A stretch of 34,482 nt of DNA from Blastocatellia bacterium (GTDB lineage Bacteria; Acidobacteriota; Blastocatellia; HR10; J050). The stretch covers positions 1 to 34,482 of the forward strand of contig JANWZE010000009.1 in NCBI GenBank assembly GCA_025054955.1, in the 5' to 3' direction. The position numbers and the translations under genes were made by a program. Positions 17,785 through 26,213 of the stretch are shown in pieces (positions within the stretch are counted from its first letter, which is position 1; each line of letters opens with the position of its first letter). Under the pieces are notes generated by a model. That model saw only the letters and a list, made by a program, of their open reading frames with translations, was not told the origin of the DNA and ran no database searches.

Positions 17785-18015
17785 ATCGCCTCTCCGCTCA
17801 GTGATGATTGAGGAAAGGAGCCGATAGGATATTGCAATTGATGCGTTGACGCAATGATCGCCGGAGTGCGGCAACTAAGAGCTGGCAGATTCGATTTAAC
17901 GAGAAGGCACGAGAGGAAGAAAAGAGAGAGCCCCAGGCTGCTTTCTTCGGCCGCTCGGCGGTTGATTACACGAGCTACCAACTTTCCTCCGCCGCGCGTC
18001 ACTAGGACCGCATCG

Positions 18016-18045
18016 TTGGTGGTCTGCCCTGCCCAGTGCTATACT
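18016..18045 (+). promoter_or_regulatory. Candidate sigma70-like promoter
   Basis: TTGGTG (18016-18021) and TATACT (18040-18045) are 18 bp apart, 37 bp upstream of the ATG at 18083. It could serve the Uma2 remnant and, by read-through, the symporter gene at 18513, which has no other obvious promoter. Confidence 0.4.
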
Positions 18046-18082
18046 TGCAGCCTCTTGATCGCCGAAATCTTGGAGAAACTGC

Positions 18083-18466
18083 ATGAACAGTCAGCGTCTG
18101 AGGACGAACACTGAAGCTCTCGCCGAGCGCTTGCCAGCGGACAGCACGCTGGTCCTACGTCGTGCCGGTTGGCAAGAGTATGAATCATTGCTGGAGGCAG
18201 TCGGGGAAGAGGCAGGTCTTCGCATCAGTTTCGATCGGGGGATACTGCACATCATGACGACCTCAGCCCAATGTGAAAGCTACACCCAATTCATCGAAAA
18301 TCTCGTGCGTTTATGCGCTCTGCGGCTGGGCCTGACGCTGCGCTCCTTTGGCTCGGCCACAATCAAAAAACAACGTCAACAAAAAGGCTCCGAGCCCGAC
18401 TGTCGCTCCTACGCGCAGAGCGCCCTTCTGATCGGACAGCGTAAACAGATTGCTCACGGAGTGTGA
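18083..18466 (+). pseudogene. Truncated Uma2 family (PD-(D/E)XK-like) protein
   Basis: A 127-residue frame with GGAG 8 nt before its ATG. The sequence from RAGWQEYESLLEAVGE through ISFDRGILHIMT, then QFIENLVRLCALRLGL, SFGSATIKK and GSEPDCRSY follows the N-terminal half of Uma2/DUF820 proteins almost segment by segment. It then stops within about 20 residues, where family members continue for another 60-90 residues with a PPDLVVEID-type strand and catalytic lysine. The predicted nuclease core is therefore incomplete, and I read it as a decayed gene. No continuation was found in the 46 bp before the symporter ATG. Uma2 genes are often multi-copy and of unknown function. Confidence 0.65.
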
Positions 18467-18512
18467 TTGAACCAGCGCTACATCCACACGCCCTTTCAAG
18501 AGAGACGAGATC

Positions 18513-19961
18513 ATGAGCGATTCACAAAATCCGCATCCTACGCCCAAGCTCGAAGCGGATGCCTTCGAGCGTGAGCTAACGACCGACCTGAATGCTCGCA
18601 CACCTGACCCACCTCGCGGTATGCCACTGCACAGACGAATCCTCATCGGACTGATTGTCGGTGTCGCAGCCGGGCTGGCCGTCAATGTGACGCTCGGCGG
18701 TCAACATCCTGTCGTTGTGTGGCTGGTAGCTAACATCAGTGATCCCGTAGGGACGCTCTTTTTGCGCTTGTTGCTGCTGGTGGTGGTGCCGCTCGTCTTC
18801 TCTTCGTTGGTGGTGGGCGTTTCCAGTGTCGGCGATGTCCGGCAACTGGGGCGACTCGGTGCAAAATCCTTTGCCTACACATTTATCATTTCAGCGATCT
18901 CGGTCATTATCGGATTGAGCTTGGCCAATACGCTGCGGCCCGGTCACCGCATTCAGGAAACCACCAAAGTTCAACTGGAAGAACGTTACAAATCGGACGC
19001 CACCAAGCGTGTCCAGGAGCGGCAACTGGGCGGCCCCGGATCAGATTCCATGCTGGTTCAGGTGGTGAAAACGCTTGTTCCGTCCAATCCGCTCAATTCC
19101 ATCTCCGGCGAAACGCCGAACATGCTTCACCTGATGTTTTTTGCCCTGCTGGTCGGGATTGCGCTGACGCTGATCCCGAACAAATCGGCTACGCCGTTTT
19201 TGCAGGTCATGCAAAGTCTCTATGAAACGACGGCCAAGATTATTGACATTGCGATGAAGTTTGCGCCGTATGCCGTCGCCTGTTTGCTGTTCACCAACAT
19301 CGCGCGGTTTGGACTCGATCTTTTGCAAGCGCTCTCCTGGTTTGTGATCACGGTGTTGCTTGGCTTGTCGCTGCACTTTTTTGGCGTCTACTCGCTCTCT
19401 GTCTATTTTCTCTCGCGCATCTCGCCGCTGGAATTTTTCCGGCGGGTGAAGACGGTGGTGCTGACAGCGTTCTCCACGTCGTCATCGAACGCCACGTTGC
19501 CGACGGCTCTGCGCGTTGGCGAAGAAAACCTCGGCATACCGAAAGGGATCAACAGTTTCGTATTGACGATCGGCGCGACAGCCAATCAAAACGGCACTGC
19601 GCTGTATGAAGGCGTCACCGTGCTGTTTTTGGCCCAACTGGCCGGCGTTGAGCTTTCATTTGGACAACAACTGACCGTCGTCTATCTGGCCATTCTGGGC
19701 GGCATCGGAACGGCGGGCGTGCCGGCCGGTTCGATTCCATTTATCATCGGCGTGCTCGCTCAGATTGGCGTTAATCCGCTGCTGATTGCCATCATCCTCG
19801 GCGTGGATCGCATCCTGGATATGTGCCGCACGACGCTGAATGTCGTTGGTGATCTGACTGCCGCCACCTATGTCGCGCGCTCAGAAGGCTACGAGCTGCT
19901 CACACCTCAGCCAAGCGCACCGATGACTGACGTGATCGTCAGTGAGCCAGGCGCCGATTGA
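18513..19961 (+). CDS. Dicarboxylate/amino acid:cation symporter (DAACS family)
   Basis: A 482-residue inner-membrane transporter of the GltP/GltPh/DctA fold. After a 45-residue polar N terminus come the membrane helices. The re-entrant serine-rich hairpin is visible as TAFSTSSSNATLPTAL, TM7 as TIGATANQNGTALYEG (the NxxGTALY form of the sodium- and substrate-binding motif), the second hairpin as GIGTAGVPAGSIPF, and TM8 as ILGVDRILDMCRTTLNVVGD, where D and R contact the substrate. The R-T-N pattern fits glutamate, aspartate or C4-dicarboxylates. A loop of about 65 residues after TM3 (QETTKVQLEERYKSDA and following) is longer than in GltPh. The start has AGAGACGAGA upstream. It follows the Uma2 remnant by 46 bp and has no metabolic partner next to it. 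Confidence 0.93.
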   Translation: MSDSQNPHPTPKLEADAFERELTTDLNARTPDPPRGMPLHRRILIGLIVGVAAGLAVNVTLGGQHPVVVWLVANISDPVGTLFLRLLLLVVVPLVFSSLVVGVSSVGDVRQLGRLGAKSFAYTFIISAISVIIGLSLANTLRPGHRIQETTKVQLEERYKSDATKRVQERQLGGPGSDSMLVQVVKTLVPSNPLNSISGETPNMLHLMFFALLVGIALTLIPNKSATPFLQVMQSLYETTAKIIDIAMKFAPYAVACLLFTNIARFGLDLLQALSWFVITVLLGLSLHFFGVYSLSVYFLSRISPLEFFRRVKTVVLTAFSTSSSNATLPTALRVGEENLGIPKGINSFVLTIGATANQNGTALYEGVTVLFLAQLAGVELSFGQQLTVVYLAILGGIGTAGVPAGSIPFIIGVLAQIGVNPLLIAIILGVDRILDMCRTTLNVVGDLTAATYVARSEGYELLTPQPSAPMTDVIVSEPGAD

Positions 19962-20404
19962 AAGCAAATTCCTTATACCAAGCGCGTCGCTAAAGGCCAC
20001 GCTCTTTGCAAGGATGTTGCTGTGTGCACGCCCGCTGACGTGTGTGATTTTTGAACCGAGCAAACGCCGAGCCGCCTTCGAGACGTCGCATGTCGGCACT
20101 GTTGTCATACGCCCTTGCGCGGCTCAGCAGAAACGAGCGTAGTCTGAGCAAATAATGCAAATGCACACAGGCACTCGGAGACCGCCGCTTGGGACGCTCT
20201 GCTGGCCGCTGCTTTCCATGGCGCTTCATCAAACATGGTCTTTCTCTGGGCTATTGGTATAAGCCCCATCGAGAAATTGCTGCTTCAGGCCGATATGCCC
20301 TGATGCCTATGCACAAACACCAGCCGCTGCCTGCAATGGCACGCCGGCGAGTGCACGCCCCGACGCGCGTTAGTTGCTCAACTGGAAGGTGACAGGCACG
20401 CAAA
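19962..20404. other. Intergenic region with repeat copy B
   Basis: No supported gene. The part from about 20030 to 20244 carries an inverted, diverged copy of the dispersed element found at 281-480. The remaining 160 bp to 20404 show no recognisable structure, and no terminator is evident after the symporter stop. Confidence 0.55.
20114..20244 (-). repeat. Dispersed hairpin element, copy B
   Basis: Read on the minus strand from 20244, GAAAGACCATGTTTGATGAAG matches copy A at 20 of 21 positions, and TCTGCTGAGCCGCGCAAG (20131-20114) matches 385-402 at 17 of 18. The two blocks are 113 bp apart here and 104 bp apart in copy A, so the middle has diverged. Similarity past 20114 is weak. Confidence 0.65.
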
Positions 20405-20557
20405 TCAAATCCCGATCCAAATCATCATCACACGAATAACGGATGGTTGGGTAGCAGCCTCGGACGCGATGGGGCGGTGGGTGAAGTCAATGAAGAGAAG
20501 TCCTAAAACAAGCGCGATCGCCGCGCGAGAAAGGTCCTTTCCTGTGAATTGAATCAT
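20405..20557 (-). CDS. Small single-helix membrane protein, unknown
   Basis: A 50-residue frame from the ATG at 20557, which has AGGAG with an 8-nt spacer; another ATG lies two codons earlier, too close to that site. Residues about 11-24 (AAIALVLGLLFIDF) make one likely membrane helix or uncleaved signal, followed by a short polar stretch and a hydrophobic end (VIRVMMIWIGI). I recognise no family. It lies downstream of the truncated Tat-signal frame. It could be a true small membrane protein or the surviving start of a larger exported one. Confidence 0.4.
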   Translation of the reverse strand: MIQFTGKDLSRAAIALVLGLLFIDFTHRPIASEAATQPSVIRVMMIWIGI

Positions 20558-20689
20558 AAGCATTGCTCCTGGGCCGGCGTGATTCTTGCCCAGCCCTCTC
20601 TTCTGATTCATCAAGGAAAACGATGCGGTCGCAGATGTCTGCCAGCCGCAGCGTATACCAACTCAGTTTCCGTCACCACACAGGCCCCA

Positions 20690-20775
20690 TCGAAAACGGC
20701 CACAGAGGCCACAGAGGAAGCAGAGGCTCTCGGTGAACTCTGTGACTTCGGTGACTTCATTTTCATTCTTCACGG
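20690..20775. repeat. Low-complexity CACAGAGGCC-type intergenic repeat
   Basis: Repeated CACAGAGG units (GGCCACAGAGGCCACAGAGG) lead into TGAACTCTGTGACTTCGGTGACTTCATTTTCATTC. A related block sits at 31292-31364, around GTGAATCTGTGAAATCTGTGGC. Such blocks are frequent between genes in many environmental bacterial genomes. This one abuts the broken end of the Tat-signal frame at 20770. Confidence 0.6.
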
Positions 20776-20970
20776 GTCCGCAGGGATGCGGAGCCGATTG
20801 ACAAAGCCTGTCGCCTGTCGCGGATCGTGAGGAGTTTGAGTCGGCGACAGTGGCTGAGCAGGAATCATGGGCGAGCGATCTGCCATCATCCAAAGCCCAC
20901 CAGCCGTCAACACCAACCCGCTCCCGCCTGCCACACGGAGAAAATCTCTGCTTGTCAATTTGGCGGTCAT
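20770..20970 (-). pseudogene. N-terminal remnant of a Tat-exported protein, possibly a multicopper oxidase
   Basis: A 66-residue frame whose ATG has GGGAG with an 8-nt spacer. It opens with TSRDFLRVAGGSGLVLTAGGLW, a Tat-like signal (SRDFLR in place of SRRxFLK, so only one of the twin arginines is present). It then reads SPTQTPHDPRQATGFVNRLRIPADP and stops. The last segment resembles the mature N terminus of some multicopper oxidases, but I hold that loosely. The stop falls where an intergenic repeat begins, so the rest of the gene has probably been lost. A 66-residue product with a signal and no domain is unlikely to work. Confidence 0.45.
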
Positions 20971-21084
20971 TGCGCTCGCTCCCGGTTCTTCTTCTGATCT
21001 TCACGCCTACCAAAAACGGCCTCAAGACTACCACAGAACAGATACGTCCACCACGCCCCAGTCGGATTTCCGCGAACCTCAAAC

Positions 21085-22350
21085 TCACGTGACTCCGTTT
21101 TGCGCACGAGACGCAGAGAATCGTTCGATGCCCGCTCGAGCGGTCTGCACACGCGCGAGCAACACGGCGCCGATCACGTAGAGCGCAATGATTGACAGGA
21201 TGGCGATGCGTTGATTGCCGCCTGTTTGACTAGAAACGGCGCCGAACAGAATCGGTCCCATGACCGAAGCTGATTTGCCACACAGCGCATAGAGGCCGAA
21301 ATACTCAGCCTCCTTGCCAACAGGAATCAGCAAGGCCATGAACGCCCGCGAAGCCGCTTGCACAGCGCCTAATCCCGAACCGGCCAGCACAGCAATGACG
21401 AAGAATTGGAGTTTGGTTTGCACGAAATAGGCGAGCCCAACAACCACGATCCATTGCGCCAGCATGGTCATCACGACAAATTTCGGGCCGCGCCGATCCG
21501 TTGGTTTGGCCCAGAGCAAGGCGCCGACCAGCGCGCTGATTTGCACGGTTGCGAAGAGGTAGATCAGCTCAGCCGGCGTGAAGCCGAGCGTCTTCGCGGC
21601 AAACAGAGCAGCCACGTTGATGACCGTGTTGACGCCGTCTTCATAAAAGAAAAACGAGATGAGAAATCGTCTCATCTGTTTTAAGTGCCGCAGTGAACGG
21701 AACGTTTCAATCACACCGCGCGCGCCATGCGACGCAGCCTCTCGCGCCGTCATTCGCGCCGGCTCATCGGCCGGCAGCAGCAGGAGCGCCGGCAAGGCAA
21801 ACAGGAAAAATCCTAAGCCGGCCAGCAGGAATGTCATCTTGAACATCTCGTTTTGCACCAGCGGCAGCGCCACCAACAATCCAATGAGCGAGCCTGCATA
21901 ACCGAGCGCAAATCCCCAGCCGGAGACGCGCCCTTGATAGTCCGCCGGCGCGATTTCCGGCAAATAGGCATTGTAAAAAACGAGGCCCCCTTCGACGCAC
22001 ATGTAGGCGACCACAGAGAGGAGAAATCCCCACAGGATCATGCCAGGCTGAACCGTGGCCAGTAAGCACGTGCCGATGATGGATAACAACGTGTACACCA
22101 CCAGCAGCCGCTTTCGCACACCCGTGTAATCGGCAATCGCTCCCATCACTGGCGACGTGACTGCAACAAGCAACATAGCGGTCGAGACAACGCGCCCCCA
22201 CCACAGGTCGCCTTGCCCCGTCTCATTGCCGACAATGGCATTTGCATAGTATGACGACCATATCGTCGCCGGAATGATCGCGTAGAAGATCGAATTAGCA
22301 AAATCGTAAAGACACCAGACGAAGATTGTTTTCTTGTTCATGACGTTCAT
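21085..22350 (-). CDS. MFS transporter, Atg22/UMF1-like
   Basis: About 421 residues from the ATG at 22350, which overlaps the TGA of the acyltransferase gene (22349-22347) as ATGA; a second ATG three codons on (22341) is possible. The protein starts NKKTIFVWCLYDFANSIFYAIIPATIWSSYY, the hallmark of the Atg22-like/UMF1 branch of the major facilitator superfamily, and has about 12 hydrophobic helices with a charged central loop (LLPADEPARMTAREAASHGARGVIETFRSLRHLKQMRR). The loop after TM2 (MGAIADYTGVRKRLL) is the MFS signature between helices 2 and 3. Yeast Atg22 exports amino acids from the vacuole; bacterial substrates are not established. Overlap with a lipid acyltransferase suggests joint translation but does not reveal the substrate. 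Confidence 0.88.
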   Translation of the reverse strand: MNVMNKKTIFVWCLYDFANSIFYAIIPATIWSSYYANAIVGNETGQGDLWWGRVVSTAMLLVAVTSPVMGAIADYTGVRKRLLVVYTLLSIIGTCLLATVQPGMILWGFLLSVVAYMCVEGGLVFYNAYLPEIAPADYQGRVSGWGFALGYAGSLIGLLVALPLVQNEMFKMTFLLAGLGFFLFALPALLLLPADEPARMTAREAASHGARGVIETFRSLRHLKQMRRFLISFFFYEDGVNTVINVAALFAAKTLGFTPAELIYLFATVQISALVGALLWAKPTDRRGPKFVVMTMLAQWIVVVGLAYFVQTKLQFFVIAVLAGSGLGAVQAASRAFMALLIPVGKEAEYFGLYALCGKSASVMGPILFGAVSSQTGGNQRIAILSIIALYVIGAVLLARVQTARAGIERFSASRAQNGVT

Positions 22351-23639
22351 TGCCGTTCCAGCAAGGACGCCAACGACTCCACCTCGTTGACGATTTGCTG
22401 ACGCAACCGAGCCAACTTGTCCAACACACGCGGCGAAGGCTGGCCGATGAACCACGACGAAAGCGCCGAAGGTGTCGTTCCTGCCTCAGCGCGCCACTCC
22501 ACAAATAGCAACGTGAAATAACTGAGCGGCACGATCAACACGGCAAAGGCAATCGCTGCCGATGCGCCCAACCATCGCGCGATCAGCCAGGCCTCTAGCG
22601 CATACGCCAATGGGAAAACGATCAGCGAGAAGAGTATCTTGCTTGTAGCGGCCATTGACGCATCCTGCTTGGTGAGCGTAACCAGCAAGGCGATGAACTT
22701 ATACGGCGCATAATTGAGCGCGACTCCAACCATCGCGACGAGCGCGCCGATCCACATCAGCAGCACATTGCCGCCGGATGGCGGTGATGTTCGTGGCACA
22801 GGGTCTTTGACGCCGAATGCGCGGGCAATCCGCTCATATCGTCCCAGCAATCGCCGTAGCGCATCAATGCGGGCTGGACAGACATGCCGCAGCCGCGCAA
22901 GCCCTGACTCAAATGCTTTGAGGCGATCCCAACGCTCAGCCCACGTTTGCCGATCGTCACCTTCGGCATACAGTCGTTCAAGCAATAGCATCAGTTCACG
23001 ATCACGGAACGTCTCCGCCTGAAGCACGCGCTGGGCCAGCGCGCCATTGATCGCCGAGGTTAATTGCCGGACGGCGTGCGCGGGATCAATGGCGTATTGT
23101 GCCACAAACGGCGCGGTGTCAATTGACGGGGCAACGGCAATCAGCACCGACGAGCGAAAAATAGCGCCGTGCTCATAGTTCAACCCGACCGGCACAAGCT
23201 TGGCGTCAATGCCTCGGTCTCGCGCCATGAAGAAGAGCCGGGCTGCGCCCGTGCGCAGTGGCGCCATCATGGGTTGAGCCAATGACCGCCCTTCAGGAAA
23301 GATGACGACGCAACTGCCGTCGGCCAGCGCCTCAACGCAAGCAGCGAAAAATGCTGTGTAATCCACCTCCCCTTGCGCATCAAGCCGACGCACGACCGGT
23401 ATCGAACCCAGATGACGAAGCAAGGCGCCGAACAGGGGAATCTGGAAGAGCGGGGCCTTCGCCACAAACCGAATCGGCGATGGCAGTGACAGAAAAAATA
23501 AGAGCATGGGATCAAGCAACGCGTTCGGATGATTCGGCGTAATGATCGCTGCTTTGAGGCCGGCCAGATGTTCTTCGCCTTCGATGATAATTTCGCGAAA
23601 GAAGGTGCTGACGATCCACCGAACGAGTCGTGTCAGCAT
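22347..23639 (-). CDS. PlsC-type 1-acylglycerol-3-phosphate acyltransferase with C-terminal membrane region
   Basis: A 430-residue protein. Its ATG has GGAG 8 nt upstream. The acyltransferase motifs are present: NHPNALLD (the NHxxxxD catalytic pair, near residues 36-43), a PLF-GALLRHLGSIPVVRR segment, and FPEGRS near 115. These place it in the PlsC/LPLAT family, which transfers acyl chains to lysophosphatidic acid or similar acceptors at the inner membrane. After about residue 290 come three or four hydrophobic segments, making it nearly twice the length of minimal PlsC. This long form is common in Bacteroidota and Acidobacteriota, and its acceptor is not fixed. It overlaps the MFS transporter gene by 4 bp. 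Confidence 0.88.
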   Translation of the reverse strand: MLTRLVRWIVSTFFREIIIEGEEHLAGLKAAIITPNHPNALLDPMLLFFLSLPSPIRFVAKAPLFQIPLFGALLRHLGSIPVVRRLDAQGEVDYTAFFAACVEALADGSCVVIFPEGRSLAQPMMAPLRTGAARLFFMARDRGIDAKLVPVGLNYEHGAIFRSSVLIAVAPSIDTAPFVAQYAIDPAHAVRQLTSAINGALAQRVLQAETFRDRELMLLLERLYAEGDDRQTWAERWDRLKAFESGLARLRHVCPARIDALRRLLGRYERIARAFGVKDPVPRTSPPSGGNVLLMWIGALVAMVGVALNYAPYKFIALLVTLTKQDASMAATSKILFSLIVFPLAYALEAWLIARWLGASAAIAFAVLIVPLSYFTLLFVEWRAEAGTTPSALSSWFIGQPSPRVLDKLARLRQQIVNEVESLASLLERQ

Positions 23640-23841
23640 TGTTGGTTACTCCAGCTCATAAGGCTCCTCGCCGATGTCAGCTTTGATTACAAGACCGTGG
23701 GAAGCGATGAGATAAACGCGGCGCGGCGCTCACATCAAACAGCATCCCAACACTCAACCAACTATCATGCCGGTATGGTGTGATCCATTGCGGCAACAGA
23801 GTGAGCTTACCGTGACCGTATAGCCATCAGCGACCACACGC

Positions 23842-25956
23842 TCACTGCGGCCCCATGTCGGCGAATCTTTTCCCTTGCTCAGCCAATCGCTGGAGCAATG
23901 GAGCCGGCTTCCATAGCTCGCCATGCACGCGATGAAATTCACACACGCGCTCGTAGACCGTCTTCAATCCAATCGTATCGGCATACCACATGGGGCCGCC
24001 ACGCCAGGCCGGAAATCCGTAGCCGTAGACATAGATGATGTCAATATCCACAGGCCGCGCTGCAATGCCTTCCTCCAGAACGTTGGCGCCTTCGTTGACC
24101 AGCGCGTAAATCGTTCGCTCGACGATTTCATCTGAGCTGATTGCGCGCCGCTGGATACCAGCTTCGCGAGCCACTTGCTCAATGAGCTGATCCACGATCG
24201 GGTCGGGCCGCGCTTGCCGATTCTCATCGTAGCGATAATAGCCCGCGCCGGTCTTCTGGCCATAGCGTCCCATCTCGCACAACCGATCGGCAATCAATGG
24301 CTGACGGATACCTGCGGGTTCAAGGTGCTTGAACTCTTGACGAATCCGCCAACCGACATCCAATCCAGACAGGTCGCCAACAGCCAGCGGCCCCATCGCC
24401 ATACCAAATTCGGTTAGCGCGCGATCCACCTGCTCAACGGTTGCGCCTTCTTCCAATAGGAATTCGGCTTCGCGCTTGTAACAGGCATACAACCGATTTC
24501 CTACAAAGCCTCGACAATTTCCGACAAGCACGCCGACTTTACCGAGCCGCTTAGCCAATGCCATGGAGGTAGCAATAACCGGTCGGCTGCTCTCTTTGCC
24601 GCGCACGATTTCCAACAACCGCATCACGTGCGCCGGACTGAAAAAATGATGCCCAATGACCATCTGCGGGCGTGATGTAGCTCGGGCAATCTCGTCAATA
24701 TCGAGCGTAGACGTATTGGACGCCAGGATGGCATCCGGTTTGCACACCTGATCCAATTCGGAGAAGACTTGCTTCTTCAACGCCATGCCTTCAAACACAG
24801 CCTCAACGACAATATCGGCTGCCTCAAAGCCATCATAATCGAGCGTAGGGCGAATCAAGCTCATGCGCCGATCCATCTCGTCCTGCGTCATCTTGCCTTT
24901 ACTCACGGACGAGGCATACTGCTTGCGAATGGTGGCAAGACTTCGCTCAAGCGCCTCGTGCGAGACCTCTTTCAAGACGACGGGGATGCCGGCGTTGGCA
25001 TACGACATAGCGATACCGCTGCCCATCGTGCCGCCGCCAACGACGGCAGCGGTGCGAATCTCCATCACCGGCGTTTCTTTCGGCACATCGGCGATCTTGG
25101 CCACCTCGCGCTCGCCAAAAAAGATGTGAATCAACGCTTTCGACTGATCAGAATAAAGGCATTGGGTAAACAACTCAGCCTCTCTTTTCAGTCCGTCGGC
25201 GAACTTCAGTTGCGTGGCGGCTTCAACCGCGTCAATCGCTGCCTGGGGAGCCAATTGGCCGCGCCTGACCTTGTTGGCTTGCTCACGCGCAGCGGCAAAG
25301 ATGCGAGCGTTTGTTTCCGCATCGCCCAATTTATCGTGACGCTCACGGGTCTTGGGCGGTGGCTGTGATTGTGCGATGCACTCTCGCGCAAAAGCCAGCG
25401 CCCCCTGAAGCAATTCACCATCAATTAACCGATCCACAATGCCACATTCAAATGCCTCCGAAGCGGATATTGGCTCGCCAAACGCGCACATCTGGACAGC
25501 CTTCTGGACGCCGGCCAATCGCGGCAGTCGCTGTGTCCCGCCCGCACCGGGAATCAATCCCAGTTTGACTTCCGGCTGGCCCACCTTGGCCGAGGGCACA
25601 GCCACGCGATAATGACAGGCCATTGCCACTTCCAAGCCACCGCCGAACGCCGTTCCATGAATGGCGGCAATGACCGGCTTGGGGCAATCTTCAATCGCTT
25701 CTAACAACCAGTGTAAATCCACCCGCGCTTTCTGGCCCGACGTAATCTTGCCAAATTCACGAATGTCGGCGCCGGCGATGAACGTCTGACCACCGCCGAT
25801 CAAGATCACGGCTTTGACCGCATCATCGCTCCGCGCCTGCTCGATGCTCGCGCCAATCCCTTCGGGCACGCCCGGACTCAACGCATTCACCGGCGGATTA
25901 TTGATGGTGATAATGCCAATGCCGTCTTCGACTCTGAAGTCTACCAATGCGCTCAT
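23842..25956 (-). CDS. Bifunctional enoyl-CoA hydratase/3-hydroxyacyl-CoA dehydrogenase
   Basis: A 704-residue beta-oxidation enzyme. The ATG at 25956 has AGGAGG 8 nt upstream. The N-terminal crotonase domain (1-190) shows FIAGADIREF and HGTAFGGGLEVAMACHYR for the oxyanion hole, then QPEVKLGLIPGAGGTQRLPR with the catalytic glutamate. The dehydrogenase Rossmann domain starts near 303 (GGGTMGSGIAMSYANAG) and includes GHHFFSPAHVMRLLEIV with its catalytic histidine. Two C-terminal 3HCDH domains follow (about 485-690). It hydrates enoyl-CoA and oxidises 3-hydroxyacyl-CoA with NAD+ in the cytoplasm. The length and domain order match FadB/FadJ and peroxisomal multifunctional enzyme type 1. No thiolase or acyl-CoA dehydrogenase lies next to it. 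A conserved hairpin sits 26 nt upstream of the start. Confidence 0.93.
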   Translation of the reverse strand: MSALVDFRVEDGIGIITINNPPVNALSPGVPEGIGASIEQARSDDAVKAVILIGGGQTFIAGADIREFGKITSGQKARVDLHWLLEAIEDCPKPVIAAIHGTAFGGGLEVAMACHYRVAVPSAKVGQPEVKLGLIPGAGGTQRLPRLAGVQKAVQMCAFGEPISASEAFECGIVDRLIDGELLQGALAFARECIAQSQPPPKTRERHDKLGDAETNARIFAAAREQANKVRRGQLAPQAAIDAVEAATQLKFADGLKREAELFTQCLYSDQSKALIHIFFGEREVAKIADVPKETPVMEIRTAAVVGGGTMGSGIAMSYANAGIPVVLKEVSHEALERSLATIRKQYASSVSKGKMTQDEMDRRMSLIRPTLDYDGFEAADIVVEAVFEGMALKKQVFSELDQVCKPDAILASNTSTLDIDEIARATSRPQMVIGHHFFSPAHVMRLLEIVRGKESSRPVIATSMALAKRLGKVGVLVGNCRGFVGNRLYACYKREAEFLLEEGATVEQVDRALTEFGMAMGPLAVGDLSGLDVGWRIRQEFKHLEPAGIRQPLIADRLCEMGRYGQKTGAGYYRYDENRQARPDPIVDQLIEQVAREAGIQRRAISSDEIVERTIYALVNEGANVLEEGIAARPVDIDIIYVYGYGFPAWRGGPMWYADTIGLKTVYERVCEFHRVHGELWKPAPLLQRLAEQGKRFADMGPQ

Positions 25957-25982
25957 CACAACATCCTCCTTTATGAATGTGG

Positions 25983-26002
25983 CACAGGCGTTCGCGCCTA
26001 TG
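25983..26002 (-). repeat. CACAGGCG-type hairpin upstream of the bifunctional beta-oxidation gene
   Basis: The plus strand reads CACAGGCG, loop TTCG, CGCCTATG, with one mismatched pair in 8-bp arms. On the minus strand the hairpin ends 26 nt before the ATG at 25956, followed by CCAC and then the AGGAGG site, as at 31497 and 34305. Flanking similarity (minus strand AAACGATGAAGATGGAG) extends to about 26020. Confidence 0.75.
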
Positions 26003-26213
26003 CTCCATCTTCATCGTTTCTGCCGCGTCGCCACCGGCGACATGAACAACTGCTTTGGTGATACTATGCTCAAAGTGAGCGCTAACGTACAACCGCCCGT
26101 CTGCTGCTGTCAAGAAACAACCATGAGGGAAGCAGTGTTTTTGACTTCACGTTGGCAATGTGATATTAAAATTGCCGCATTTCGATCATCTTGCCAATCT
26201 ATCGGAGGTAGCG

